64,000 bases of DNA from Roseomonas sp. CECT 9278 (lineage in GTDB: Bacteria; Pseudomonadota; Alphaproteobacteria; Acetobacterales; Acetobacteraceae), in assembly GCF_918698155.1 (NCBI RefSeq), contig NZ_CAKKLX010000016.1:1-64000 (forward strand). Reading direction: 5' to 3'. Positions 26,506 to 33,603 of the stretch are shown piece by piece. The position numbers were made by a program, and so were the translations under genes. The notes beneath the pieces are model-generated. The model saw only the letters and a program-made list of their open reading frames with translations, was not told the origin of the DNA and did no database searches. The stretch's first letter is position 1, and every line of letters begins with the position of its first letter.

Positions 26506-27219
26506 ATGCTCGCCAAGGCCATCGCCGTCTCCGCTTTGCTCGCGCTGCCCTGCATCGCATTCGCCCAGCCCGCGCCGCCGGCGCTGATCCCCGCGCCGTT
26601 GCAGGACCTGCCGTCGGATGACGGGGTGATGGCCCGCGCCGAGCGGCTCTGGAGCGGGCTGATGGACAGCTTCGGGATCGGCTTCGGCACCGGCAGCTCG
26701 CTGGCCCGCGGCCACGCCATGGCCAATGCCCATCAGCAGGCGCGCAGCGACTTCGCCTGGCTGATGGACATCGCCGGCTACAAGCTGAAGGAGATCGAAT
26801 CCTCGATCAGCCTGCTGCCCAGCCTGTCGCTCACCTTCGGCCAGGCGCGCGAGCTCACGGAAGCCGACCGCGACTACGTCGAGCGCATGCTCGAACGCCA
26901 TGCGCGGCGCAATCCGGGCCCGATCTCGGCGCTCCAGCGCACCATCGTGCGCGGCGTGATGGATGCGGGCGAGCTCGGCGGCTTCGCGGTCGACAAGGTG
27001 GAGGTCGACCTGTTCCCGCTGCCGCGCGTGAAGTTCCAGCTCTCGCCCGCCGATGCGCCGCTCGGCGTCGAGGCGAGCCGCATCCTGCGTGCGATCGACC
27101 GGCTCAATCACCGCGTGCAGGCCATGGCGCGCCAACAGGCTCCGGGCGGTCGCCAGACGCTGGAACTGCCCGGTTCCACGCCGGCGCCGCTGCTGCCGGC
27201 GCTTTCCATCCAGCACTGA
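26506..27219 (+). CDS. Exported protein of unknown function
   Basis: This 237-residue protein has a clear signal peptide (MLAKAIAVSALLALPCIAFAQP). The mature sequence is helical and amphipathic: VMARAERLWSGLMDSFGIG, MANAHQQARSDFAWLMDIAGYKLKEIESS, RELTEADRDYVERMLERHARR and EASRILRAIDRLNHRVQAMARQ. It has no cysteine pair and no membrane segment, so it is probably soluble in the periplasm. It is co-oriented with the PstS-like gene (24 bases between them) and the small helical gene after it. I do not recognise the family. Confidence 0.7.
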   Translation: MLAKAIAVSALLALPCIAFAQPAPPALIPAPLQDLPSDDGVMARAERLWSGLMDSFGIGFGTGSSLARGHAMANAHQQARSDFAWLMDIAGYKLKEIESSISLLPSLSLTFGQARELTEADRDYVERMLERHARRNPGPISALQRTIVRGVMDAGELGGFAVDKVEVDLFPLPRVKFQLSPADAPLGVEASRILRAIDRLNHRVQAMARQQAPGGRQTLELPGSTPAPLLPALSIQH

Positions 27220-27274
27220 TCCCGAATTCCCGACCGCGCCAGGACGGCGCAGACCGCGAAAGGCAGAAGGCCCG

Positions 27275-27709
27275 ATGACCGCGACGGACACGCCGCCCCG
27301 GCAACGCTTTGGGGAATTGGTGAAGCTGCAGCTCCAGGGCCGCCGCTTCCTGGACCGCGACCAGGAACGCCGCCTCCTCGAGGACGGCATCACCCGCTAC
27401 GGCCTCAGCCTCGACCAGGCGAGCGGCCTGCTGCGCGGGGCAGCGCAGGAGGATTCGATCGCGCTGGAAGGCGAGCTCGGCGCCTCCTCGCGCGAGTTGC
27501 TGCGCACCCTGGCGGACCGCCGCGACCGCATCGCGCGGGACGATTTCCGCCGCGCGGTCGCCTTCTACCGCGCCCGCGCCGGCGGCGGCGTGACCGAGGC
27601 CGAGGCGCAGAAGCGCGTGAAGCGGCTGATGGAGGAACTCAACCTGCAGCCGCGCCCGACCGGGCGGATCATCCGGTCGCGGCGCTGGTACCGCGCGATC
27701 GAAGCATGA
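27275..27709 (+). CDS. Stand-alone helical domain protein (same module as C-terminus of the carbonic-anhydrase-like protein)
   Basis: This 144-residue cytoplasmic protein is all-helical, highly charged and has no membrane segment. Residues 36-144 (beginning EDGITRYGLSLDQASGLL, with a middle DDFRRAVAFYRARAGGGVTE and an end RSRRWYRAIEA) align almost without gaps to residues 206-314 of the protein encoded at 31686-32630. I count about 40 identities over about 109 positions by hand. The conserved core is Y-R-x(7)-TEAEA-x2-RV-x2-L. ATG 27275 follows GGCAGAAGG. Its overlap with the next start (ATGA at 27706) places it in the cluster transcript. The family function is unknown to me. Confidence 0.72.
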   Translation: MTATDTPPRQRFGELVKLQLQGRRFLDRDQERRLLEDGITRYGLSLDQASGLLRGAAQEDSIALEGELGASSRELLRTLADRRDRIARDDFRRAVAFYRARAGGGVTEAEAQKRVKRLMEELNLQPRPTGRIIRSRRWYRAIEA

Positions 27710-27723
27710 CCGGGAGCGCCACC

Positions 27724-28020
27724 ATGACCCGCATCCTCGCCTTACTCGCGCTGATCCTGCTGGCCGCGCCGGCCGCCGCCCAGGCGCCCGCCGCCGCGCT
27801 GCCGCCACCGGTTCCGGCCGCGACCCGCACGGCGACCGCACCCGCGATGCCGCAGATCTCGGCCGGCCATGCCGCGGCGCTCGGCGCCGGCATGTTCATC
27901 GGCGCGCTGGCGGGCTCGGCGCTGATCCATGGCGGCGCGCTGGCCGCGCTGATCGGCGCCGCCGCCGGGGTCACGGTCAGCCACTGGTACTGGACCGAGC
28001 ACCACGACGACGCCGACTGA
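27724..28020 (+). CDS. Small membrane protein with glycine-zipper-like segment
   Basis: This 98-residue protein has a signal peptide or first TM (MTRILALLALILLAAPAAAQ), an alanine/proline linker and a long glycine/alanine-rich hydrophobic stretch (HAAALGAGMFIGALAGSALIHGG, then ALAALIGAAAGVTVSHWYW). It ends in the charged tail TEHHDDAD. The GxxxG spacing recalls glycine-zipper membrane peptides. ATG 27724 has GGGAG 7 bases upstream; an ATG at 27706 overlaps the previous stop but lacks such a site. It sits inside the uncharacterised envelope cluster. Confidence 0.65.
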   Translation: MTRILALLALILLAAPAAAQAPAAALPPPVPAATRTATAPAMPQISAGHAAALGAGMFIGALAGSALIHGGALAALIGAAAGVTVSHWYWTEHHDDAD

Positions 28021-28089
28021 CACGCGCCCGGCGGTGCAGGACGCGCCGCCGCTTCACGACCACCCGCTGCGCCGCGGAGGATCCCGGCC

Positions 28090-28890
28090 TTGGACATCCT
28101 GCTGCCCCATGGGCTTGCCTCGTTGCCGGCCTGGTTCGGCATGGCCATCACCATCGCCGTGCCGGTGGCGATCGCGCTGCTGCTGGGGCGCGTCATGTAC
28201 GCCATCTTCACGCCAGCCGAATTCCAGGCCAATGCGGTGGTCGGCGCGGTCAAGTACGGCTTCGTGGTCGAGATCTACGCGGTGGTCGCCGCCCTCACGC
28301 TGGTCGGCGCCTGGGACACCTTCCAGACCGCGCGCGACACGCTGCAGAAGGAAGCCTCGGGCCTGTACATGCTGGCCCAGGCGATTGAGACCTATGACGG
28401 CGCCGAGCTCGCCGCCACCCGGGCCGAGATGCGCGGCGCGATCCGCGGCTATGCCGGCGCCGTGGTGGCGCAGGACTGGCCGGCCATGCAGGCGGGCCAT
28501 GCCTCGGCCGGGTCCGATGCCGCGTTCCAACGCATGACGCGCGCCTTCCTTGATGTCGAGGGCCGACGCGCGGCGCAGCATGCCTTGCAGCAGAACACCG
28601 CGGGGTGGCTCGGCCAGGTGGCGGAGGCGCGCATCGCGCGGCTGTCCGTGCAGTCGCGCACGCTGTCGGGGCTGATCTGGATGCTTGTGCTGACCGTCTC
28701 GGTCGCCGTCATCGCCTTCCAGTGGTTCTTCGGCGGCGCATCGGCGGCGATGCATTACGCGATGGCGGCGGTCATCGCGGTGATCGTGGGGTCGGTGCTG
28801 CTGGTGTCGGTCAAGCTCGCCTTTCCCTATGTCGGCGATCCGGCGCTGCTCACGCCCGCGCCCTTCCTCGCGATGATGGATCTGCGCTGA
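28090..28890 (+). CDS. DUF4239-type membrane protein
   Basis: This 266-residue inner-membrane protein has two N-terminal hydrophobic segments (WFGMAITIAVPVAIALLLG and YGFVVEIYAVVAALTLVGAW), a helical soluble middle part rich in Ala/Gln (residues about 75-190) and two C-terminal TMs (SGLIWMLVLTVSVAVIAFQWF and AVIAVIVGSVLLVSVKLAF). The TM pair, long helical insert, TM pair layout is that of DUF4239 (bestrophin-like) proteins. The start is TTG 28090 with GGAGG 9 bases upstream. It is the last plus-strand gene before the minus-strand insert at 28905. Confidence 0.72.
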   Translation: MDILLPHGLASLPAWFGMAITIAVPVAIALLLGRVMYAIFTPAEFQANAVVGAVKYGFVVEIYAVVAALTLVGAWDTFQTARDTLQKEASGLYMLAQAIETYDGAELAATRAEMRGAIRGYAGAVVAQDWPAMQAGHASAGSDAAFQRMTRAFLDVEGRRAAQHALQQNTAGWLGQVAEARIARLSVQSRTLSGLIWMLVLTVSVAVIAFQWFFGGASAAMHYAMAAVIAVIVGSVLLVSVKLAFPYVGDPALLTPAPFLAMMDLR

Positions 28891-28904
28891 TGACGGACCG
28901 CCAC

Positions 28905-29504
28905 TCAGTGCGCCGCGCGCACCCGGTATCGCCAGTGCTGGAAACCCAGCAGCGCGACGGCGAACAGCCAGGGGCCGAGCTGCGCGGCGAACCAGCCGAG
29001 CAGGTAGGCCGAGTAGTGCAGCAGCAGCGTGATGTGCAGCGCCAGCATCAGGAAGGCGCAGAAGGCGCGCAGCCGCGCCGTGCCGTACCACAGCCGCAGC
29101 GCGGTCAGGCTGCCGTACAGGAAGCCCAGCAGCGCCAGCCAGGTCACGAAGGCGGCGGCGAAGCCGTCCCCGCGCAGCGCATCGGGCAAGGCGGCGACGG
29201 CTTCGGCGCGCGGCAGGCCGTGGCTGCCGAGCATCGCCAGCAGGCTGGCACCCCAGGGCCCTTCGCCGCCCAGCACATGGCCCGGCAGGAACATCGCGCG
29301 GTCGGGCGCGGCCAGGATCAGCGCCAGGCCGAGGGCGCCGCCGGTGCAGACCGCCAGCAGGCGCAGCAGCGGCACCGCCTCGGCATCATGCGGCGCGGCG
29401 ATGGCGAAGGCCGCGTGCGCGATCCGCGCCAGCGCGACCGCGAGGCCCAGCGCCAGCAACGCCGCCGCAAGCCCGCCCAGGATGTCGCCAAGACCGCTCT
29501 CCAT
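28905..29504 (-). CDS. Membrane protein of unknown function, antisense to the surrounding cluster
   Basis: This 199-residue protein has about five hydrophobic segments, for example LAAALLALGLAVALARIAHAA, LLAVCTGGALGLALILAA, FVTWLALLGFLYGSLTALRLW, FCAFLMLALHITLLLHYSAY and LGPWLFAVALLGFQHW. A loop with GHVLGGEGPWGASLLAMLGSHG recalls membrane proteins with an extracytoplasmic loop. Composition is normal on this strand, while the opposite strand reads as an arginine/glutamine shadow, so the minus-strand call is firm. Its stop is 14 bases from the DUF4239 stop and its start only 24 bases from the next plus-strand start. AGGAGG lies just 1 base before the ATG, which is unusually close. Confidence 0.72.
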   Translation of the reverse strand: MESGLGDILGGLAAALLALGLAVALARIAHAAFAIAAPHDAEAVPLLRLLAVCTGGALGLALILAAPDRAMFLPGHVLGGEGPWGASLLAMLGSHGLPRAEAVAALPDALRGDGFAAAFVTWLALLGFLYGSLTALRLWYGTARLRAFCAFLMLALHITLLLHYSAYLLGWFAAQLGPWLFAVALLGFQHWRYRVRAAH

Positions 29505-29528
29505 GCCTCCTGCATAGGCCGCCGTGGG

Positions 29529-30542
29529 TTGACGCTTGCTTGCCTGTGGCTGGCGCTGCTCCTGCTGGCCGTGCCGCTGCGCGCCGAGACCATCGCCATC
29601 GCCCCGCCCGGCGGCGGCGCCTGCCGTATCCACGCCGCCCCGCCCGGCACCCACGCCGCAGAACGCGCGGCACTGGAGACCGAGGCCACGCGCATCGCCG
29701 CCTTCGCCGCGCGGCTGCTGGCCGATGCGGCGGCGATGCGCCTCGGCCCCGCGCGGGAGGGCGTGCCCGGCTTCGGCGACTGGGCCTATGGCTGGGTGCA
29801 GAGCTACGTCACCTCCTATCGCATCCTGCTGCGCGGCATGACCGGCCTGGCACGATCCGTCACCACCGAGGACGAGGCGCCACTCACCACCCGCATCGCC
29901 GAGGAAATGGCCGAACCCCTGCGCGCAGAATTCCGCGCCCGCGTGCTGGCGCCGGCGCTGGATGGGGGCAGCTTCGCGGCCGACCTCGCGCATGTCGGCG
30001 CGGCGGTCGATGCCGCCTGGACGACGGCGCTCGCCGCCAGCGCGGCGCGCATCGCCGCCCTGCCGCACGGTGCCGGCGTGCCGTCGCACCGGCTGGACCT
30101 GGATGCCGCGGGCGCGGCGCTGACCCCGGGCATCCTGGCAACCGCGCCAGCCGATCCGATGGCCCTGCTGGCCGAGGATGGCGCCGATGGCAGCACCGTG
30201 TTCCTGCGATCCATGCGCCCGATGGCCGCGCGGCTCGGCGCGGTGGCGGTGCGGCTGAGCGAGGCCGGGTCGCTGGTCGCGGCCGGTGGCGGGCTCGGCT
30301 TCGCGATGGCGGGCGTGCCGGGCACGCTGATCGGCCTGACCGGCGGCATCGGCGCCTCCTGGGCGATCGACTGGCTGCTCAATCGCCTGGACGCCTCGCT
30401 CAATCGTGCCGCCTTCGAAAGCCAGGCGATCGAGGCGATCGGTCGCGCCGAACGGCATCTCGCGCAGGGCGCGGCCGCCGTCGTGGAGGCTGCGCTGCGG
30501 CGCCGCCTGGAGGTTCTCGGGACGGAGATCGAATGCCGATGA
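29529..30542 (+). CDS. Exported helical protein of unknown function
   Basis: This protein of about 337 residues has a signal sequence (LTLACLWLALLLLAVPLRAE) starting at TTG 29529, the only plausible start before it. The mature part has many alanine-rich helices (ERAALETEATRIAAFAARLLADAAAM), a region with WAYGWVQSYVTSYRILLRG and a glycine-rich hydrophobic segment (SLVAAGGGLGFAMAGVPGTLIG then LTGGIGASWAIDWLLNRLD) that could insert in a membrane. The end (AIGRAERHLAQGAAAVVEAALRRRLEVLG) is helical. Its 3' end overlaps the start of the next gene by 10 bases. I do not recognise the family. Confidence 0.65.
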   Translation: MTLACLWLALLLLAVPLRAETIAIAPPGGGACRIHAAPPGTHAAERAALETEATRIAAFAARLLADAAAMRLGPAREGVPGFGDWAYGWVQSYVTSYRILLRGMTGLARSVTTEDEAPLTTRIAEEMAEPLRAEFRARVLAPALDGGSFAADLAHVGAAVDAAWTTALAASAARIAALPHGAGVPSHRLDLDAAGAALTPGILATAPADPMALLAEDGADGSTVFLRSMRPMAARLGAVAVRLSEAGSLVAAGGGLGFAMAGVPGTLIGLTGGIGASWAIDWLLNRLDASLNRAAFESQAIEAIGRAERHLAQGAAAVVEAALRRRLEVLGTEIECR

Positions 30543-31276
30543 GCGACGCCACGCAGGAAACTCCCGCCACGCGGGTCGCGCCCGGCGACTGGACGGCGCT
30601 CCTCACGCTCTGCCTCGCCGCGCTGTCCGGGCTGTTCTCGGTGCTGGCGCTGGTGGTCGCGCTGCATGGCGCGCCACCGATGGTCACCACTGCGGCGCAT
30701 GCCGCGGCGCCGCCCTGGGGCACCGAGGCACGGGTGGAACCGCCGCTCGCCGGCGATGCGCCGCGGCTGTTGGTGGCGATCGAATTGCTGATGCCGCATT
30801 TGCCGCGCGGCGCGCCCTTCCCGCGCGCCTTCGCGGTGGCGGTGGCGCTGGCGGCCGGCGATGCCGAAGCGACGCGCCTGCTGCTGCCGCTCGCCCCCGC
30901 CGCGGCCGAGGGCGCCCCCACGCTGCGGCGCCTGGCCGAGGAGTTCGACGCCGCCGCCGATGCCGCTGTGCTGGCCGAGATGGGCTTCGGCCCCGATGCC
31001 GGCTGGCTGGCGCGCCGCGTCGCCGCGACGATGCGCCTCGGCGCCACGGTCGGCGCCGCCGGCACGCCGGGGCTGGCGGCCCTGCGGGAGACCGCGGCGC
31101 TGCTCGCGGCCGGCGATGCGCCGGCGGCGGAGGCGATGCTCGCGACCCTGGCGCCGGGCACCGGGGCGGCGCTGGGCGGTTGGCGCGCGGGGCTGCGCCG
31201 GCGCATTGCCCTCGATCACGCGCAGGCACGCCTGTCGGCGCTGGCGCTGGAACGCGCGCAGGCGGTCGCACCATGA
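30533..31276 (+). CDS. Single-TM periplasmic protein, related to the product of 24617-25393
   Basis: This 247-residue protein has a short cytoplasmic N-terminus, one TM (LTLCLAALSGLFSVLALVVAL) and a helical periplasmic domain. The domain follows the order seen in the protein at 24617: PRLLVAIELLMPHLPRGAPF, PTLRRLAEEFDAAADAAV, LLAAGDAPAAEAMLATLAPG and GGWRAGLRRRIALDHAQARL. The match is weaker than for the other paralogous pair but is co-linear. COG4223/mitofilin-like is the best guess. GGAG lies 5 bases before ATG 30533. It overlaps the gene before it and, as ATGA at 31273, the gene after it. Confidence 0.68.
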   Translation: MPMSDATQETPATRVAPGDWTALLTLCLAALSGLFSVLALVVALHGAPPMVTTAAHAAAPPWGTEARVEPPLAGDAPRLLVAIELLMPHLPRGAPFPRAFAVAVALAAGDAEATRLLLPLAPAAAEGAPTLRRLAEEFDAAADAAVLAEMGFGPDAGWLARRVAATMRLGATVGAAGTPGLAALRETAALLAAGDAPAAEAMLATLAPGTGAALGGWRAGLRRRIALDHAQARLSALALERAQAVAP

Positions 31277-31689
31277 GCGCGGCGCGCTTCGACTGGCGCG
31301 GCGTGGTGTCGCGCGCGTTGTTCTGCCTGTTCATCGTCTTCGCGATCTACAACCCGTCGGGCACATCCTTCCTGCATTGGGTGCTGTCGGGGTTCGACTG
31401 GTTCTGGGTGAAGCTCGCGACGGGCGCGGCGCTGGTCGCGATCTGCATGGTCATGTGGCGCACCACGATCGGCGTGCTGGGCCTGCGCGGCGTCGTGCTG
31501 GTGATCGCCTTCTGCATCGGCATGGGCATGACCGGGCTGCACCTGACCGGCAGCCGCCTGCTGGCGGGCGACACGCTGCTGGTGGGCGTGCTGGCGTCGC
31601 TCGCGGGCGTGTTCACCGCGGGGCTCTGCTACTCGCACCTGCATCATCGCCTGGGCGGGATCTCGCATACGGAGGATCTGAACAAGTGA
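31273..31689 (+). CDS. Small four-TM membrane protein, DUF6524-like
   Basis: This 138-residue protein has four predicted membrane segments: ALFCLFIVFAIYNPSG, KLATGAALVAICMVMW, GVVLVIAFCIGMGMTGLHL and LLVGVLASLAGVFTAGLCYSH. The start (RFDWRGVVSRALFCLF) with YNPSGTSFLHWV matches my memory of DUF6524 proteins, which carry an NPTG-x-SYxHW motif; that is a recollection and not a search. It ends in the soluble tail HHRLGGISHTEDLNK. Both neighbours overlap it, so the three proteins are made together. Confidence 0.72.
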   Translation: MSAARFDWRGVVSRALFCLFIVFAIYNPSGTSFLHWVLSGFDWFWVKLATGAALVAICMVMWRTTIGVLGLRGVVLVIAFCIGMGMTGLHLTGSRLLAGDTLLVGVLASLAGVFTAGLCYSHLHHRLGGISHTEDLNK

Positions 31690-32630
31690 CCGCTGCCGCC
31701 GACACCACGACGCCGCGCAAGGCCGATGCCTTCCTGGTCAGCTGCATCGACCCGCGGCTGACCGACGACACCACCTTCCTGATGGCCGCGCTGGGGCGCA
31801 CCGACCGCTACAGCGAGATGCGCATCGCCGGCGCGGCGCTTGCCGCGGTGGATCCCGCGCGCCCGGCCTGGAACACGGCGCTGTGGGAGAACCTGGCGGC
31901 ATCGCGCCAGCTGCATGGCGTGCGCGAGGTGATCTTCGTGAACCACCGCGATTGCGGCGCCATGCATGGCTGGGCCGGGCGCCGCCTGTCCGACGATCCG
32001 GCCGATGAACTGCGCCAGCATCACGGCGTGCTGGAACGCGCCGCCGCCGCGGTGCGCGCGCGCCATCCCGACCTGGGCGTGACCATCAAGCTGATGGAGC
32101 TGGATGGCAGCGCGCGGGTGCTGCCCTGTGCCGCCTGCGGCCCGGCGGGCGGGCTGCGGGCGGAGGCGGTCGATCCGGCCGGTGGGCCGGGCGACCCGGC
32201 CGTGCTCCCGGTCCGCCCCGGCGCGGCGGCCTTCGCCGACCTGGTCCGCCTGCGCGCGGGCGGCGGCCTCACGGACCCCGATGCCGAGCTGGCGCTGCTG
32301 ACCGACGGTGTCGTGCAGCATGGTCTGACCGCGGCGGAGGCCCGCGCCGTGCTGCTGGCGGAGGCCCGTCGCAGCGGCACCGCCAGCGGGAGCGCCGCGG
32401 CCGCCGAGGCCCGCGCCTTCCTGCGCGCACAGGCCGATCCGCGCGGGCGCGTGGCGCGCACCGATGCGTTGCATGCCGCCGCGCTCTACCGCCGCGTCAC
32501 CGGCCGGCAGGCCACCGAGGCCGAGGCCACCCGCCGCGTGGCGACGCTGATCGAGGCAGAGGGGCTGGCGCCGCGTCCAGATGGCGTGCTGCGCTCCACC
32601 ACCTGGTTCCGCCGCATGGCGCAGGCCTGA
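31686..32630 (+). CDS. Beta-carbonic-anhydrase-like domain fused to a helical module
   Basis: This 314-residue cytoplasmic protein starts at GTG 31686, overlapping the previous stop. Residues 15-145 form a compact beta-carbonic-anhydrase-like domain. Cys20-Ile-Asp22-Pro-Arg24 supplies the first zinc ligand and the Asp/Arg dyad, and His87-x-x-Cys90 (NHRDCGAMHGW) supplies the other ligands. All key residues of the family are therefore present, though the domain is shorter than usual. Residues about 150-205 are a glycine/proline-rich linker. Residues 206-314 match the stand-alone protein of 27275-27709. It ends the plus-strand cluster and converges with the exonuclease gene. CO2/bicarbonate chemistry or sensing is a reasonable inference; activity is unproven. 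Confidence 0.75.
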   Translation: MTAAADTTTPRKADAFLVSCIDPRLTDDTTFLMAALGRTDRYSEMRIAGAALAAVDPARPAWNTALWENLAASRQLHGVREVIFVNHRDCGAMHGWAGRRLSDDPADELRQHHGVLERAAAAVRARHPDLGVTIKLMELDGSARVLPCAACGPAGGLRAEAVDPAGGPGDPAVLPVRPGAAAFADLVRLRAGGGLTDPDAELALLTDGVVQHGLTAAEARAVLLAEARRSGTASGSAAAAEARAFLRAQADPRGRVARTDALHAAALYRRVTGRQATEAEATRRVATLIEAEGLAPRPDGVLRSTTWFRRMAQA

Positions 32631-32643
32631 GGCCGGCGCGCCG

Positions 32644-33447
32644 CTACTCGCCCAGCCGGGCCGCGACCTCGGCGTGTTCCGCGAAGTCCGGCTCGGCGCG
32701 ATGTTCCTCGAGGAACGCCGCGAAGGCGCGGAAGGACCCGCGCGCGGCCTCCGGCGGCAAGGCACCCATCGCCTGCCAGAAGCGCAGCAGCACCATCCAG
32801 GTGGCGCAGACATCGGTTTCGCAATAGGTCGCGACCTCGGCCCCGCGGCCCGCCGCCATCGCGGGCTCCACCTGCGCGCCATGCATGCCGGCCTTGGCGG
32901 TGAGGCCGATCAGCGCCGCGGCCTCGGTCAGCGATGGCATGGGCGAGGCGCGGAAGCCCGAGAGCCGATCGGCCAGGTCGATATGGTCCGTGCCATACCG
33001 GTATCCGTAGTTGCGCCCGTTCGCCCCATGCAGGGCCGGCATCGCGACGCCGCATGCCATGGCGCGGTAGCGCAGCACCGGCAGGTCGAAGCCGGAGGTG
33101 TTGAACCCGGCCAGCACCGGCGCCGGGCGGCCCGCCAGCGTGCGTTCGAACAGCGCCAGGATCTCCGCCTCCGGCGTATCGCCGATGTGGCGCGAGGCGA
33201 GGCGGCGCACGCGCCAGGGGTCCTCGGCGCTGTCGCGGTCCGCCACCAGCAGCGCCAGGCACGCGACGGCGTGCAGCGGGACCTTCAGGAAGGCGGTGGC
33301 GGCGACCTGCCCCTCGCGCATGTAGCGGGCGCCCAGGGCTTCGCGCAGCGCCGCGTCGTCCATGCGTTCAGCCGCCTCGCCCATCAGGGCGCGGCCGGCC
33401 ACGAGGTCGGGGACGGTCTCGATATCGAAGACGACGACGCGGTCCAT
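32644..33447 (-). CDS. PolB-type 3'-5' exonuclease (DnaQ-like superfamily)
   Basis: This 267-residue nuclease matches the predicted exonucleases related to the PolB proofreading domain. Exo I is VVVFDIETVPD with acidic Asp and Glu, Exo II is VLAGFNTSGFDLPVLRYRAM, and Exo III is EVATYCETDVCATWMVLLRFW. There is also the family stretch LKVPLHAVACLALLVADRD. All four metal-binding acids seem present, so it should be active on DNA ends. It is free-standing, with no polymerase nearby. Its stop is 13 bases from the stop of the carbonic-anhydrase-like gene. Confidence 0.9.
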   Translation of the reverse strand: MDRVVVFDIETVPDLVAGRALMGEAAERMDDAALREALGARYMREGQVAATAFLKVPLHAVACLALLVADRDSAEDPWRVRRLASRHIGDTPEAEILALFERTLAGRPAPVLAGFNTSGFDLPVLRYRAMACGVAMPALHGANGRNYGYRYGTDHIDLADRLSGFRASPMPSLTEAAALIGLTAKAGMHGAQVEPAMAAGRGAEVATYCETDVCATWMVLLRFWQAMGALPPEAARGSFRAFAAFLEEHRAEPDFAEHAEVAARLGE

Positions 33448-33603
33448 GCGGTGGCGATGTTCCTTGGGCGGCGGGCATCATGCGCGGGGACGTGCGCCGC
33501 CGCCACCGGCCTGCGCGCGGTGCCGCCGCCGGTGCGCCCCCGTCATGGCGGCGTGTCCGCCGTCGTGCCACGCGCACAGCAGGCTGCGGCGTCCGACCGG
33601 GCG

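Noticed and set aside
27669-28253. Minus-strand frame with a protein-like start opposite the glycine-zipper gene
   Set aside because: It overlaps three well-supported plus-strand genes, has no start signal, and its Ala/Ser-rich sequence is the usual complement of Ala/Gly-rich coding DNA.
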